A program made the translations under genes and the position numbers. The notes under the pieces were generated by a model, which saw nothing but the letters and a program-made list of their open reading frames with translations, was not told the DNA's origin and ran no database searches. Shown one piece after another: positions 1 through 7,942 of a DNA stretch of 14,943 nucleotides. How positions within the stretch are numbered: position 1 is the first letter of the stretch; each line of letters begins with the position of its first letter. This stretch comes from Bacteroidota bacterium (GTDB lineage Bacteria; Bacteroidota; Bacteroidia; B-17B0; B-17BO): assembly GCA_025356715.1 (NCBI GenBank), contig JANXRU010000178.1:1-14943 (forward strand), given 5' to 3'.

Positions 1-768
1 CGAAGAGAAGTGCCTGTTATTATTAAACTCAAAAAAAAATTAACCTACACCGTTGCAACGGATACGTCTGATAAAACAGTAATCGAATTATTAAAAGATT
101 CTTTTCCCAATGAATTAAAAAATGTAGATGTTATTTTTGAAAATAAATTCATTCCAAATTTTAAATGTCAAAATTTATGTGGCTATATAAAGGGCACACA
201 ACAAACTGATAGTTTTATAGTTTTTACTGCTCATTATGACCATTTAGGAGCCATGGGAGCGAACACTTATTTTCCAGGCGCAAATGATAATTCTAGCGGC
301 GTGAGTGTCTTATTAAATTTAATGAAGTATTATAAAAAACACCCTACTAAGTATTCCGTTGTTTTTATATTATTTAGTGGTGAAGAGGCGGGTTTATTAG
401 GTTCTAAATATTACTCGGAGCATCCTTTATTTCACTTATCACATATTAAGTTTTTAACTAATATGGATTTATTAGGAACAGGTGATGATGGTGTTATGGT
501 TGTAAACGCAAGTGTTTTTAAAGAACAATTTGAAAAATTAAATGTCATAAATAAAGAAAAAAATTATGTGAAACAAATAAAACAACGCGGAAAGGCTGCT
601 AATAGTGATCATTATTGGTTCACTGAAAAAGGCGTCCCCAGTTTTTTTATTTATACGATGGGAGGTATTCAAGCCTACCACGACATCTATGATGTTGAAA
701 AAACATTACCACTAACGGATTATGTGGATGTTTGTAAATTATTAATTGAATTTGTCGATAAATTTTAG
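1..768 (+). CDS. M28 family zinc aminopeptidase, 3' part (5' end outside window)
   Basis: The frame is open to the left edge (codons R-R-E precede the GTG at 10), so this is the C-terminal part of a larger protein and the GTG is not a credible start. Numbering from that GTG, the two-zinc M28 peptidase site is complete: H75 in HYDHLG, bridging D93 in GANDNSSG, catalytic E125 and ligand E126 in SGEEAGLLGS, D153 in NMDLLG, and H224 in AYHDIYD. The family hydrolyses N-terminal residues of peptides and is usually exported in Bacteroidota, but the signal peptide, if any, would lie upstream of the window. About 100 bases separate it from the next gene, with no convincing terminator between. The substrate is unknown. 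The family call is secure; the exact subfamily is not. Confidence 0.9.
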   Translation, partial: RREVPVIIKLKKKLTYTVATDTSDKTVIELLKDSFPNELKNVDVIFENKFIPNFKCQNLCGYIKGTQQTDSFIVFTAHYDHLGAMGANTYFPGANDNSSGVSVLLNLMKYYKKHPTKYSVVFILFSGEEAGLLGSKYYSEHPLFHLSHIKFLTNMDLLGTGDDGVMVVNASVFKEQFEKLNVINKEKNYVKQIKQRGKAANSDHYWFTEKGVPSFFIYTMGGIQAYHDIYDVEKTLPLTDYVDVCKLLIEFVDKF

Positions 769-870
769 CAACTCGTCGTAAAACTCGAAATTTATGTGTA
801 TATTCGGTGGGCCTTATTAAAATCATCAAGAACTTAATTTTTTTATTACACAACTCAATACCATTAAACA

Positions 871-2625
871 ATGAAACAAACTCTTACCATTTTATTATTT
901 ATTATTACTTTTTCGATTGCAGCTCAAGGGCCTACTGTAGAAGGAACGTACTTACCAGTTAAAGGAACGTCTTTCAAACAAGTTTGGGACACTACAAACT
1001 TTTCAATGTCTGTGCCAACTGCTGGCCCAAATCAAATATGGGATTACACAAACGCCAATGGGCAGTTTACACATGTATCAGATACTTTTCAAATTAAAAC
1101 ATTTGACGCTGCAACGGCACCTTACCACCAATACTTTCCTACTGCAACACACGCTACCTATTTAAGAACACCATTTAATAATCCTTCGGATTCTATGTAC
1201 AATTTCCTCATTATTGACCACGTTGGAGTTCATAATCTTGGTGGCTTTAATCGTAAAAAAGCATATGATTCTACTGCTATTATGAGCCCGAGTGAATTAT
1301 TATTACCAGTATTAGCTAATTATACAACTACAGCTCATGATACATCTAGAAGTGTTTCTTTTGGAAAAAATGTTTTTGGTTATCCTGTGAAAGTGAAAGG
1401 CTCAAAATATAAAAGTATGATTGCTTCAGGTTACGGTCTTTTAAAAATGCCAAATGCCAATTATAATAATGTATTGTTAGCCAAGGAAACGATCCAAACA
1501 ATTGATAGTTTTTATGTAGACTTTTCTCATACAGGAAATTACACATACTATACTAGACAACTTACTAATTATATAGCGTACGCATTTATTAGAAATAACA
1601 CGTTTGGATCTTCTTATCTTATGCACTTAACTGCAGATCCAACAAATACAATGATTGATTTCGGTTGGTATGCATTACCAGTAGATTTCGGTTCTATTTC
1701 TGGAACTGTATATACTAATACCTTAGAAACAACTCCTGTTACTAATGCTGAAGCATATTTATATAGAGAAAATTCGAACTTTGCTAAAAATGATATTTTA
1801 GCTACTTCGAATGTTGATGCAAGTGGGCATTATAATTTTGACAGTATTCCTTACGGACAATATCGTGTTGCCATTCGTCCTGATATATTAGCCTATCCTA
1901 ATTCTAAAACTACTTATTTTGGAGATACAACTAATTGGATTGATGCAACACCTATTACAACCACCACCCTTACTTCCACTGGCCATAATATTCATTTACA
2001 ATATCACGCAGCTCCAACAGGATCAGGGCTTATCACTGGTCAATTAGGTTTAAATAATAGCATTATGAAAATTGCACAAACAAGTCCTATTCCTGGAATT
2101 GGTATTGTGGTTAAAAAAAATCCAGGTGGTGGGGCAATCAGAGCTGCTGTAACAGGTACAAATGGTGGGTTCTCTGTTGGATCACTTGATAATGGTAACT
2201 ACGATTTATTTGTTGATATTCCAGGTTTATATATGGCAGGAACATACAGTTTTGTAATTTCTGGTGGCACAACAGTAAGCAACCTTGATTTTACGGTTGG
2301 ATCCTACTCCATACATCCTAATTCAGTTGCAACAGTCGTTAATAACATTGCTTCTGTACCAAGCACTAATTTAATAAGCGCCTATCCAAATCCCTACACA
2401 TCAAATACAACCATTAGTTTAAACTTAACTGAAAACACAACTGTTTTGTTGGAAGTTTATAATATGCTTGGTGAAAAAATTGTAACATTAGATGACTCGC
2501 AAAAGCAAATAGGAATTCATAAATATAATTTTAATGCAAAAAGTTTAAATAGTTCTTCTGGAGTATACATTATTAAAGTGAAAGCTGGTAATAAGATTAA
2601 TGTCTTAAAGATTATTGAACAATAG
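871..2625 (+). CDS. Secreted T9SS cargo protein with carboxypeptidase-regulatory-like domains and type A sorting domain
   Basis: This is a 584-residue exported protein of unknown function. Residues 1-18 form a signal peptide (KQ, then a hydrophobic core ending SIAA), with likely cleavage before Q19. Residues 19 to about 270 form a beta-rich region that I do not recognise. Two modules resembling carboxypeptidase regulatory-like or SdrD/SpaA beta-sandwiches follow, at about 275-345 (start GSISGTV) and 385-475 (start GLITGQL). Residues about 503-582 form a type A por secretion sorting domain, with the diagnostic AYPNP start, LEVYNMLGEK and GVYIIKVK. Family knowledge says this domain directs export through the type IX system, where it is removed and the cargo released or attached to the surface. 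No catalytic motif is visible, so an adhesive or structural role is an inference. There is no Shine-Dalgarno before the ATG. A strong hairpin terminator follows. Confidence 0.85.
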   Translation: MKQTLTILLFIITFSIAAQGPTVEGTYLPVKGTSFKQVWDTTNFSMSVPTAGPNQIWDYTNANGQFTHVSDTFQIKTFDAATAPYHQYFPTATHATYLRTPFNNPSDSMYNFLIIDHVGVHNLGGFNRKKAYDSTAIMSPSELLLPVLANYTTTAHDTSRSVSFGKNVFGYPVKVKGSKYKSMIASGYGLLKMPNANYNNVLLAKETIQTIDSFYVDFSHTGNYTYYTRQLTNYIAYAFIRNNTFGSSYLMHLTADPTNTMIDFGWYALPVDFGSISGTVYTNTLETTPVTNAEAYLYRENSNFAKNDILATSNVDASGHYNFDSIPYGQYRVAIRPDILAYPNSKTTYFGDTTNWIDATPITTTTLTSTGHNIHLQYHAAPTGSGLITGQLGLNNSIMKIAQTSPIPGIGIVVKKNPGGGAIRAAVTGTNGGFSVGSLDNGNYDLFVDIPGLYMAGTYSFVISGGTTVSNLDFTVGSYSIHPNSVATVVNNIASVPSTNLISAYPNPYTSNTTISLNLTENTTVLLEVYNMLGEKIVTLDDSQKQIGIHKYNFNAKSLNSSSGVYIIKVKAGNKINVLKIIEQ

Positions 2626-2646
2626 TTGCTATTCATTACTCGTTCT

Positions 2647-2684
2647 AAGTGCCTAGATTAATAATCTAGGCACTTTTATTTTAA
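2647..2684 (+). terminator. Rho-independent terminator after the T9SS cargo gene
   Basis: A perfect inverted repeat pairs 2647-2658 with 2664-2675 (12 bp, GTGCCTAGA core) around a 5-base loop. The T-rich run TTTTATTTT follows it. It lies 21 bases after the TAA of the 871-2625 gene. It separates that gene from the receptor gene that begins at 2789. Confidence 0.85.
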
Positions 2685-2741
2685 ACAGACCAAGTTTTCA
2701 ACTATTTTTCTAATAGACTGCAATAGCTTTAAAATACTCTT

Positions 2742-2763
2742 TTTCTATTAAATTTCTATTAAA
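2742..2763 (+). repeat. 11-base tandem duplication upstream of the receptor gene
   Basis: The unit TTTCTATTAAA occurs twice without interruption (2742-2752 and 2753-2763) and is followed by TTTG. The junction with that TTTG creates the promoter-like octamer at 2760-2767. A change in copy number would alter the DNA just upstream of the presumed -7 element. Confidence 0.8.
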
Positions 2764-2767
2764 TTTG
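2760..2767 (+). promoter_or_regulatory. Candidate Bacteroidota -7 element TAAATTTG
   Basis: TAAATTTG matches the Bacteroidota -7 consensus TAnnTTTG exactly and lies 21 bases before the ATG at 2789. A start of transcription about 6-8 bases downstream would leave a leader of roughly 15 bases. No good TTTG or TTG -33 box is visible at the expected distance, so the assignment is tentative. AT-rich DNA yields such octamers by chance. Confidence 0.4.
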
Positions 2768-2788
2768 TCCTTCAAATTTTGTTAAAGC

Positions 2789-5700
2789 ATGTTTAGATAT
2801 ATATATTCGGTTTTTGTCGGACTTAGTCTTATATGTTTTTCTAAAATCATACATGGGCAAACCTACCCATTTATTAATTATACAGTAGAAACAGGGTTGT
2901 CACAAGGTCAAGTCCTATCTGCATTTCAAAATGATGATGGCGTGATGTGGTTTGGCACAAGTGGCGGTGGTATTACCAAGTACGACGGTAACTCATTTGA
3001 ATATATTACTGATAGAGATGGATTAGCAGACAACGTCGTTTATTGTATTGTTAAAGATAAAAAAGGCAGAATATTAATAGGTACAAATAATGGCTTATCA
3101 ATTTATGAACCCAACTTAAAGTCAAAAGTAAATAGAAAAAGATTTAAAAATTACACTACCAAAAATGGATTAAGCCATAATCGAATTTTCACTATAGTAC
3201 TCGATGATAATGACAAAATATTATTAGGAACAGGCCAAGGAATATCTGTTCTAAAAGACACCACCATCACTACTTTAGAGGCAGGTGAAGCGCTCAATCA
3301 TGCCGCTGTATTTCACATGATGAAAGATAGTAAAAATGAATTATGGTGCAGTACTTTGGGAAATGGAGTATTTAATTTTAATGGCAAAGCCATAAAAAGC
3401 TATTCAACAAAAGATGGCTTAGGAAATGACATGGTATTTTCTGTACTTGAAAAATCAAAGGGGATTTTTTGGTTTTTAACAGGTGAGGGGATTTTCGAAT
3501 TCAATAATCAAAAAATCAAAGAGGTCATATCGCCATCCCTTAATAAAACTTTTGGTTACTACAGTTACACAAGATCCAAAGATAGCGTGCTATGGATTGC
3601 TAGCAGTCATGGAGCTTTAAAGTTTGAAGTTAATGGTACTATTAAAAGTTTTAATGCAAAAAATGGTTTAGTAAATAATAGTATTTGGAAAATTTTTCAA
3701 GATAAAGAAACGAATACATGGTTTACCTCAGATCAAAACGGGATTTCAAAACTATCTTCTGAACGATTTTCAATGTTTACAACCAAAGATGGATTATTGA
3801 GTAATGAAATAAAACAAATTTTTGCGGACAAATCTGGCAATCTATTAATTGGCTCAAGATTAGGCCTTAGTATATACAACAATGAAAACAATATTAAAAA
3901 CTATACCACTATTAATTTCCTTAGAGGAAATGCAGATATATGGGCAATTTCTCCTGATGGAAAAGGAGGCTACTTAATTGGTACAGGTAATGGGTTACTC
4001 ATGTTTAATGGAAAAACCTTTAAAAGAATAAACTGTAAAGACCCAGAAAGTCAAATGAACGTGGTTTATTCAATTTTGGTTGATCATAAAGGTGAAATAT
4101 GGTTAGGAACTCAGGCAGGTGTTGCTAAAGTTAAAGATGGCAAAATACAAGCATTTACAGATGTTGAAATTTCAAAAAGTATTGTTCTAGAAATTTATCA
4201 AGATTCAAAAAACATTTTTTGGTTTGGAACAGATGAAGGTCTTTATAAATACGACGGCAAAAGCATTAAACATTTTACAGAAAATGACGGTATTACACAA
4301 AAGCGAATAAGTAATATTATAAGCGACAAAAACCACAATTTATGGATATCAACTTTCGATGGAATTTTTTATTTTAATAATACTAAATTTTCAAAGATAT
4401 CTGATAAAGAAGGGCTCGCTTCAAATGAAGTTTACTCCATCGCCTTTGATAAAAAAAATAATTTATGGGCTGGTTTATCAACTGGTATTGATCGAATTGA
4501 AATGAAAGGAAGTTCCTATAAAATTAGGCATTACGGCACAGATGACGGATTTATAGGTCAAGAATGTAATTTAAATGGCATAATAGTAGAGCCAAATGGG
4601 AATTTAATTATTGGGACATCAAAAGGATTAATGGTATATCAAGAAAAATATGATGTCGATAACCAATCTGCACCAATAACTAAATTAAAAAGTATCGATC
4701 TATTTTTTCAAAAAACAGATTGGAATTTATATGCCGATTCACTTGATCTTAATAAACTACCTTACAACCTAAATTTATCTTATGATAAAAACTATTTAAC
4801 GTTTAATTTTATTGGGGTAAGTTTGACAACCCCTACTAAAGTGTCATACAAATATCTACTCAAAGGAATAGATAAGGATTGGCGTCTTTCGAAAAAAACG
4901 GACGTTACCTATTCAAACTTACCTCCTGGTAATTATGAATTTTTGGTTAAAGCAACGAATGGTGAAGGGATTTGGAATGAACAACCTATTACTTTTAAAT
5001 TTAAAATCTCACCGCCTTTCTGGAAATCATGGTGGTTTTACTCCATTATTGCACTTATAATAATTAGTATGATTTATTCTTATATCAAGATCAGAGCATC
5101 TAATATTAAAATTTTACAACAAAATGGTATTATCGCAGAAAAAAACAATGCTCTATCTCATGCAAATATTGAAATTGCTGAAAAAAATCAAAACATAACT
5201 GATAGTATCAATTATGCCAAACGAATACAAAGAAGTTTCTTGACGGCTGATTCAGTAATTTCAAATGTTTTAAATGAATATTTTATCTTATATAAACCAA
5301 GAGACATTGTAAGTGGTGATTTTTATTTGACATTTGATTTTCCTGACAGAACAATTGTTATTTGTGCTGATTGTACTGGTCATGGTATTCCGGGCGCATT
5401 TATGAGTTTAATTAGCATTAGTTTATTAAATGAAATTTTTCGATCTAAGGAAGTATTAGAGCCAGGAAAAATATTAGATGAATTACGAAGAAACATCATC
5501 CATGCACTTAATCCTGATTCAAATGAAGATGGTGGAAAAGATGGAATGGATGTATCTATTATTTCTATTTTTAAAAATACAAATTCAGATGAAATCATAA
5601 TTAATTTTGCTGGCGCCAATAACGCCTTACACTTAGTTACTGCGCATGATCAATCTAATTTAATGAAAGAAATAAAAGGAGATAATCAACCTGTTGGCTA

Positions 5701-5965
5701 TTTTACTAATATGAATCCGTTTACTAATCATGAAATTATTGCACATCGTGGCGATATAATTTATTTATATACCGATGGTTATGCTGATCAATTTGGCGGA
5801 ATCAAAGGAAAAAAATTCATGACAAAACAGCTAAAGCATATTCTTCTATCGATATGCCATTTGCCAATGCAGGAGCAAAAAAATAATTTACACAACAGGT
5901 ATAAGGAATGGCAAGGTAATCTTGAGCAAGTAGATGATATTACGGTTATTGGTATAAAATTATAA
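2789..5965 (+). CDS. Transmembrane receptor: 14-repeat propeller sensor, Y_Y_Y domain, SpoIIE-type PP2C phosphatase
   Basis: This 1058-residue protein has a signal peptide at 1-23 (cleavage before Q24). Fourteen two-component-regulator propeller repeats end near residues 54, 96, 146, 185, 228, 269, 311, 353, 396, 438, 478, 519, 560 and 607, with motifs such as WFGTSGGG and LIGTNNGL. That count fits two seven-bladed propellers. A Y_Y_Y domain spans about 680-742, one membrane helix about 749-767, and a coiled coil about 768-820. The phosphatase keeps its acidic metal residues: D839 and D844 (DIVSGDF), D861 (DCTGHG), D921 (GMDVS), D996 (YTDG), and D1049 and D1050 (VDDITV). By family, a periplasmic ligand would control dephosphorylation of a cytoplasmic serine phosphoprotein, often an anti-anti-sigma factor. 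No STAS or anti-sigma partner is encoded in the window, so ligand and target are unknown. There is no Shine-Dalgarno. Confidence 0.92.
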   Translation: MFRYIYSVFVGLSLICFSKIIHGQTYPFINYTVETGLSQGQVLSAFQNDDGVMWFGTSGGGITKYDGNSFEYITDRDGLADNVVYCIVKDKKGRILIGTNNGLSIYEPNLKSKVNRKRFKNYTTKNGLSHNRIFTIVLDDNDKILLGTGQGISVLKDTTITTLEAGEALNHAAVFHMMKDSKNELWCSTLGNGVFNFNGKAIKSYSTKDGLGNDMVFSVLEKSKGIFWFLTGEGIFEFNNQKIKEVISPSLNKTFGYYSYTRSKDSVLWIASSHGALKFEVNGTIKSFNAKNGLVNNSIWKIFQDKETNTWFTSDQNGISKLSSERFSMFTTKDGLLSNEIKQIFADKSGNLLIGSRLGLSIYNNENNIKNYTTINFLRGNADIWAISPDGKGGYLIGTGNGLLMFNGKTFKRINCKDPESQMNVVYSILVDHKGEIWLGTQAGVAKVKDGKIQAFTDVEISKSIVLEIYQDSKNIFWFGTDEGLYKYDGKSIKHFTENDGITQKRISNIISDKNHNLWISTFDGIFYFNNTKFSKISDKEGLASNEVYSIAFDKKNNLWAGLSTGIDRIEMKGSSYKIRHYGTDDGFIGQECNLNGIIVEPNGNLIIGTSKGLMVYQEKYDVDNQSAPITKLKSIDLFFQKTDWNLYADSLDLNKLPYNLNLSYDKNYLTFNFIGVSLTTPTKVSYKYLLKGIDKDWRLSKKTDVTYSNLPPGNYEFLVKATNGEGIWNEQPITFKFKISPPFWKSWWFYSIIALIIISMIYSYIKIRASNIKILQQNGIIAEKNNALSHANIEIAEKNQNITDSINYAKRIQRSFLTADSVISNVLNEYFILYKPRDIVSGDFYLTFDFPDRTIVICADCTGHGIPGAFMSLISISLLNEIFRSKEVLEPGKILDELRRNIIHALNPDSNEDGGKDGMDVSIISIFKNTNSDEIIINFAGANNALHLVTAHDQSNLMKEIKGDNQPVGYFTNMNPFTNHEIIAHRGDIIYLYTDGYADQFGGIKGKKFMTKQLKHILLSICHLPMQEQKNNLHNRYKEWQGNLEQVDDITVIGIKL

Positions 5966-6153
5966 TGTTTTTTTACCTTTAGTTGATTCTTTTCGTTTTA
6001 AAGCTACCCGCATGTGATTTGATAGTATTTGCGCTGTTATAAGTTGGCCGTTGCACAAAGTTATATCTAATTAATTAATTGTAAATAGTATTAGATAGAT
6101 TTTTCTAATCGGACTTATACCAAATTGATACTATAAATAGTCCAATCTTAGTT

Positions 6154-6211
6154 AGTCATACTGAACTTGATTCAGCATTTGTTGAGGCTCTGAAACAAGC
6201 TCAGTGTGGCT
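6154..6211. repeat. Large imperfect palindrome resembling a Bacteroidota interspersed repeat
   Basis: Two 22-base arms, 6154-6175 and 6190-6211, are reverse complements at 18 of 22 positions around a 14-base loop. Each arm contains a CTGAACTTGATTCAG-like core. Read as plus-strand RNA, two of the four differences become G-U wobbles. ATAGTC at 6137-6142 and GACTAT at 6220-6225 can extend the structure. From general knowledge, the CTGAACTTG...TTCAG core resembles short repeats seen many times in Bacteroidota genomes. Whether it is repeated here cannot be told from one window. Confidence 0.65.
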
Positions 6212-6318
6212 AAATTTCAGACTATATGTATTTATTATTCCGCTTATTAAAAGCTCACAAAATAACTATATGTAAAAGAATAAGACGAATCATTTATCAG
6301 CTAAATAGTGGTAAATAA

Positions 6319-6352
6319 AAAAACCCTTAACTATATCTAGTTAAGGGTTTTT
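6319..6352 (-). terminator. Rho-independent terminator of the ribosomal protein operon
   Basis: A 13-bp perfect stem (6321-6333 with 6338-6350, AAACCCTTAACTA) encloses a 4-base loop, with two further A-T pairs at its base. On the minus strand the stem is followed by a run of seven T residues, starting 20-50 bases after the rplQ stop. The plus strand has a shorter T run, so it may also stop read-through from the convergent receptor gene. Confidence 0.9.
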
Positions 6353-6372
6353 AAAATTTATTTAAATGTAAC

Positions 6373-6852
6373 TTATTCTGCTCCTTCAGCTGTTACTTCA
6401 GTTGTACCAGCGGCGTCAGTTGTTTTTTTAGCACGTCCACGACGAGTTGTTTTAGCTTTCTCAACAGCAACTGTTTTACCATTAGAGTAAATTTCGTTGA
6501 AATCAACTAATTCAATTAACGCCATTTCAGCAGCATCACCTTGTCTGTTTCCTGTTTTAATAATACGAGTGTAACCACCGTTTCTTTCAGCAACTTTAAC
6601 AGATACTTCTTTAAATAATAAAGCTACAATTTCTTTGCTTTTTAAATAAGAGAATACTGTTCTACGGCTATGAGTAGAATCATCTTTACTTCTGTTAATG
6701 ATTGGCTCAACATAAGTTCTTAACGCTTTAGCTTTAGCTAAAGTTGTAAAAATACGTTTGTGCTCGATTAAAGAACAAGCCATATTACTCATTAATGCTT
6801 TACGATGTGAAGCTGTTCTACCTAAATTATTTATTTTATCTCCGTGTCTCAT
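6373..6852 (-). CDS. rplQ: 50S ribosomal protein L17 with C-terminal extension
   Basis: L17 binds 23S rRNA near the peptide exit tunnel. The start [20 protein letters not shown] and the later [15 protein letters not shown] and [14 protein letters not shown] segments identify it. At 159 residues it is about 30 longer than the E. coli protein. The extra tail, from about residue 122, is rich in K, R, T and A and ends acidic (TEVTAEGAE), which suggests an unstructured segment. It is the last gene of the cluster, 52 bases after rpoA, followed by a terminator. The upstream spacer contains a threefold GATTTTA repeat and no Shine-Dalgarno. Confidence 0.97.
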   Translation of the reverse strand: MRHGDKINNLGRTASHRKALMSNMACSLIEHKRIFTTLAKAKALRTYVEPIINRSKDDSTHSRRTVFSYLKSKEIVALLFKEVSVKVAERNGGYTRIIKTGNRQGDAAEMALIELVDFNEIYSNGKTVAVEKAKTTRRGRAKKTTDAAGTTEVTAEGAE

Positions 6853-6862
6853 GGTTATTTAC

Positions 6863-6883
6863 GATTTTAGATTTTAGATTTTA
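6863..6883 (-). repeat. Threefold 7-base tandem repeat before rplQ
   Basis: GATTTTA occurs three times in a row (TAAAATC on the transcribed strand), ending 10 bases before the rplQ start codon. An AAATCT at 6892-6897 in the same spacer gives mRNA that can pair with either of the two internal repeat junctions, forming alternative 6-bp stems. Confidence 0.8.
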
Positions 6884-6904
6884 TACTTCTTAAATCTTAC
6901 TTTA

Positions 6905-7897
6905 TTAATCTTTATCTAATTTATATTTTACTACGTTCATTCCAAATTGTAATCCTTTTGTAGTAACTAAGTCTTCAAGTTCAGTTAAAGATTTTTTACC
7001 AAAATTACGGAATTTCAATAGGTCATTTTTGTTGAAAGATACTAGTTCACCTAAAGTTTCAACATCAGCTGCTTTTAAGCAGTTTAATGCGCGAACAGAT
7101 AAATCCATATCAACCAATTTAGTTTTTAATAATTGACGCATATGTAATGAAGTCTCGTCAAATTCTTCTTCAGATTTTTTCTCTTCAGAGTCTAATGTAA
7201 TTTTCTCATCAGAAAACAACATGAAGTGATAAATCAAAATCTTAGCAGCTTCTTTTAAAGCCTCTTTAGGATGAATAGATCCGTCAGAAACGATATCAAT
7301 AATTAATTTTTCGTAATCCGTTTTTTGCTCAACACGGTAATTTTCAATCGTGTATTTTACGTTTTTAATGGGCGTATAAATAGAATCAATGAAGATAGTA
7401 CCTTGAGGCGCAGAATTAGTTTTGTTTTCTTCTGCAGGAACGTATCCACGTCCTTTATCTACAGTTAATTCGATTTTTAATTTAACGCTAGAATCGCAAT
7501 TAAAAATAACTAATTCAGGGTTTAATATTTGAAATCCATTAGCAAATTTTCCAATTTCACCAGCCGTAAATTTCTCGCTTCCAGAAAAGTGGATAGTGAT
7601 TTTTTCTACATCATGGTTATCTAATTGTTTTTTGAAACGAACTTGTTTTAAGTTTAAGATAATTTCAGTAACATCTTCTACAACACCTTTGATAGTAGAA
7701 AACTCGTGGTCAACTCCTTCAATTTTTACACTTGTAATAGCATGCCCTTCTAATGAAGATAACATGATACGACGTAAAGAGTTACCTATAGTGATACCGA
7801 ATCCTGGTTCTAACGGACGGAATTCAAATTGTCCTTCAGTTTCGGTAGAGTTAATCATAACAACCTTATCTGGTTTTACGAAATTTAATATTGCCAT
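6905..7897 (-). CDS. rpoA: DNA-directed RNA polymerase subunit alpha
   Basis: The 330-residue alpha subunit assembles RNA polymerase as a dimer and contacts upstream promoter DNA and regulators. The N-terminal dimerisation and assembly domain (about 1-235) contains [20 protein letters not shown] and GVVEDVTEI. After a short acidic linker ([12 protein letters not shown]), the C-terminal domain (about 255-325) keeps the residues that in E. coli contact UP-element DNA: R269, N272, N298 and K302, equivalent to R265, N268, N294 and K298. It lies 45 bases after rpsD, in the usual alpha-operon order. The upstream sequence is A-rich without a Shine-Dalgarno, typical for the phylum. Confidence 0.98.
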   Translation of the reverse strand: MAILNFVKPDKVVMINSTETEGQFEFRPLEPGFGITIGNSLRRIMLSSLEGHAITSVKIEGVDHEFSTIKGVVEDVTEIILNLKQVRFKKQLDNHDVEKITIHFSGSEKFTAGEIGKFANGFQILNPELVIFNCDSSVKLKIELTVDKGRGYVPAEENKTNSAPQGTIFIDSIYTPIKNVKYTIENYRVEQKTDYEKLIIDIVSDGSIHPKEALKEAAKILIYHFMLFSDEKITLDSEEKKSEEEFDETSLHMRQLLKTKLVDMDLSVRALNCLKAADVETLGELVSFNKNDLLKFRNFGKKSLTELEDLVTTKGLQFGMNVVKYKLDKD

Positions 7898-7942
7898 TTT
7901 ATGAGTTTATATAGGTTAAAAAACTAAGACTAATGCTGATTA

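Larger units (their letters stand above)
5966..6372. other. Gene-free convergent intergenic region
   Basis: These 407 bases separate the receptor gene from rplQ, which converges on it. I see no credible coding sequence on either strand. The region holds a weak 8-bp inverted repeat near 6064-6097, a second possible hairpin (GGACT at 6111-6115 with AGTCC at 6139-6143), the large imperfect palindrome at 6154-6211, and the operon terminator at 6319-6352. The 10-mer ACTATATGTA occurs twice (6221-6230 and 6265-6274), which is probably chance. Confidence 0.75.

Noticed and set aside
10..768. M28 peptidase beginning at the GTG at position 10
   Set aside because: The frame is open to position 1 and the protein would lack the N-terminal part of the family; it is cut by the window.
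647..871. Minus-strand reading frame between the peptidase and T9SS genes
   Set aside because: It overlaps the conserved end of the M28 domain, has no recognisable motif and no start context.
6031..6060. Possible integron attC-like site (GCGCTGTTATAAGTTGGCC...)
   Set aside because: GTTATAA does not fit the GTTRRRY core, no paired RYYYAAC site or stem is present, and no integrase or cassette is nearby.
6064..6097. 8-bp inverted repeat as terminator of the receptor gene
   Set aside because: The stem is all but one pair A-T with an 18-base loop and is about 100 bases past the stop; the stronger hairpin at 6321-6350 is a better candidate.
6221..6274. Direct repeat ACTATATGTA 44 bases apart
   Set aside because: A 10-base match in AT-rich DNA is not significant, and no insertion lies between the copies.
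7596..7904. Plus-strand reading frame opposite rpoA
   Set aside because: It is the complement of a conserved essential gene, with no protein-like features of its own.
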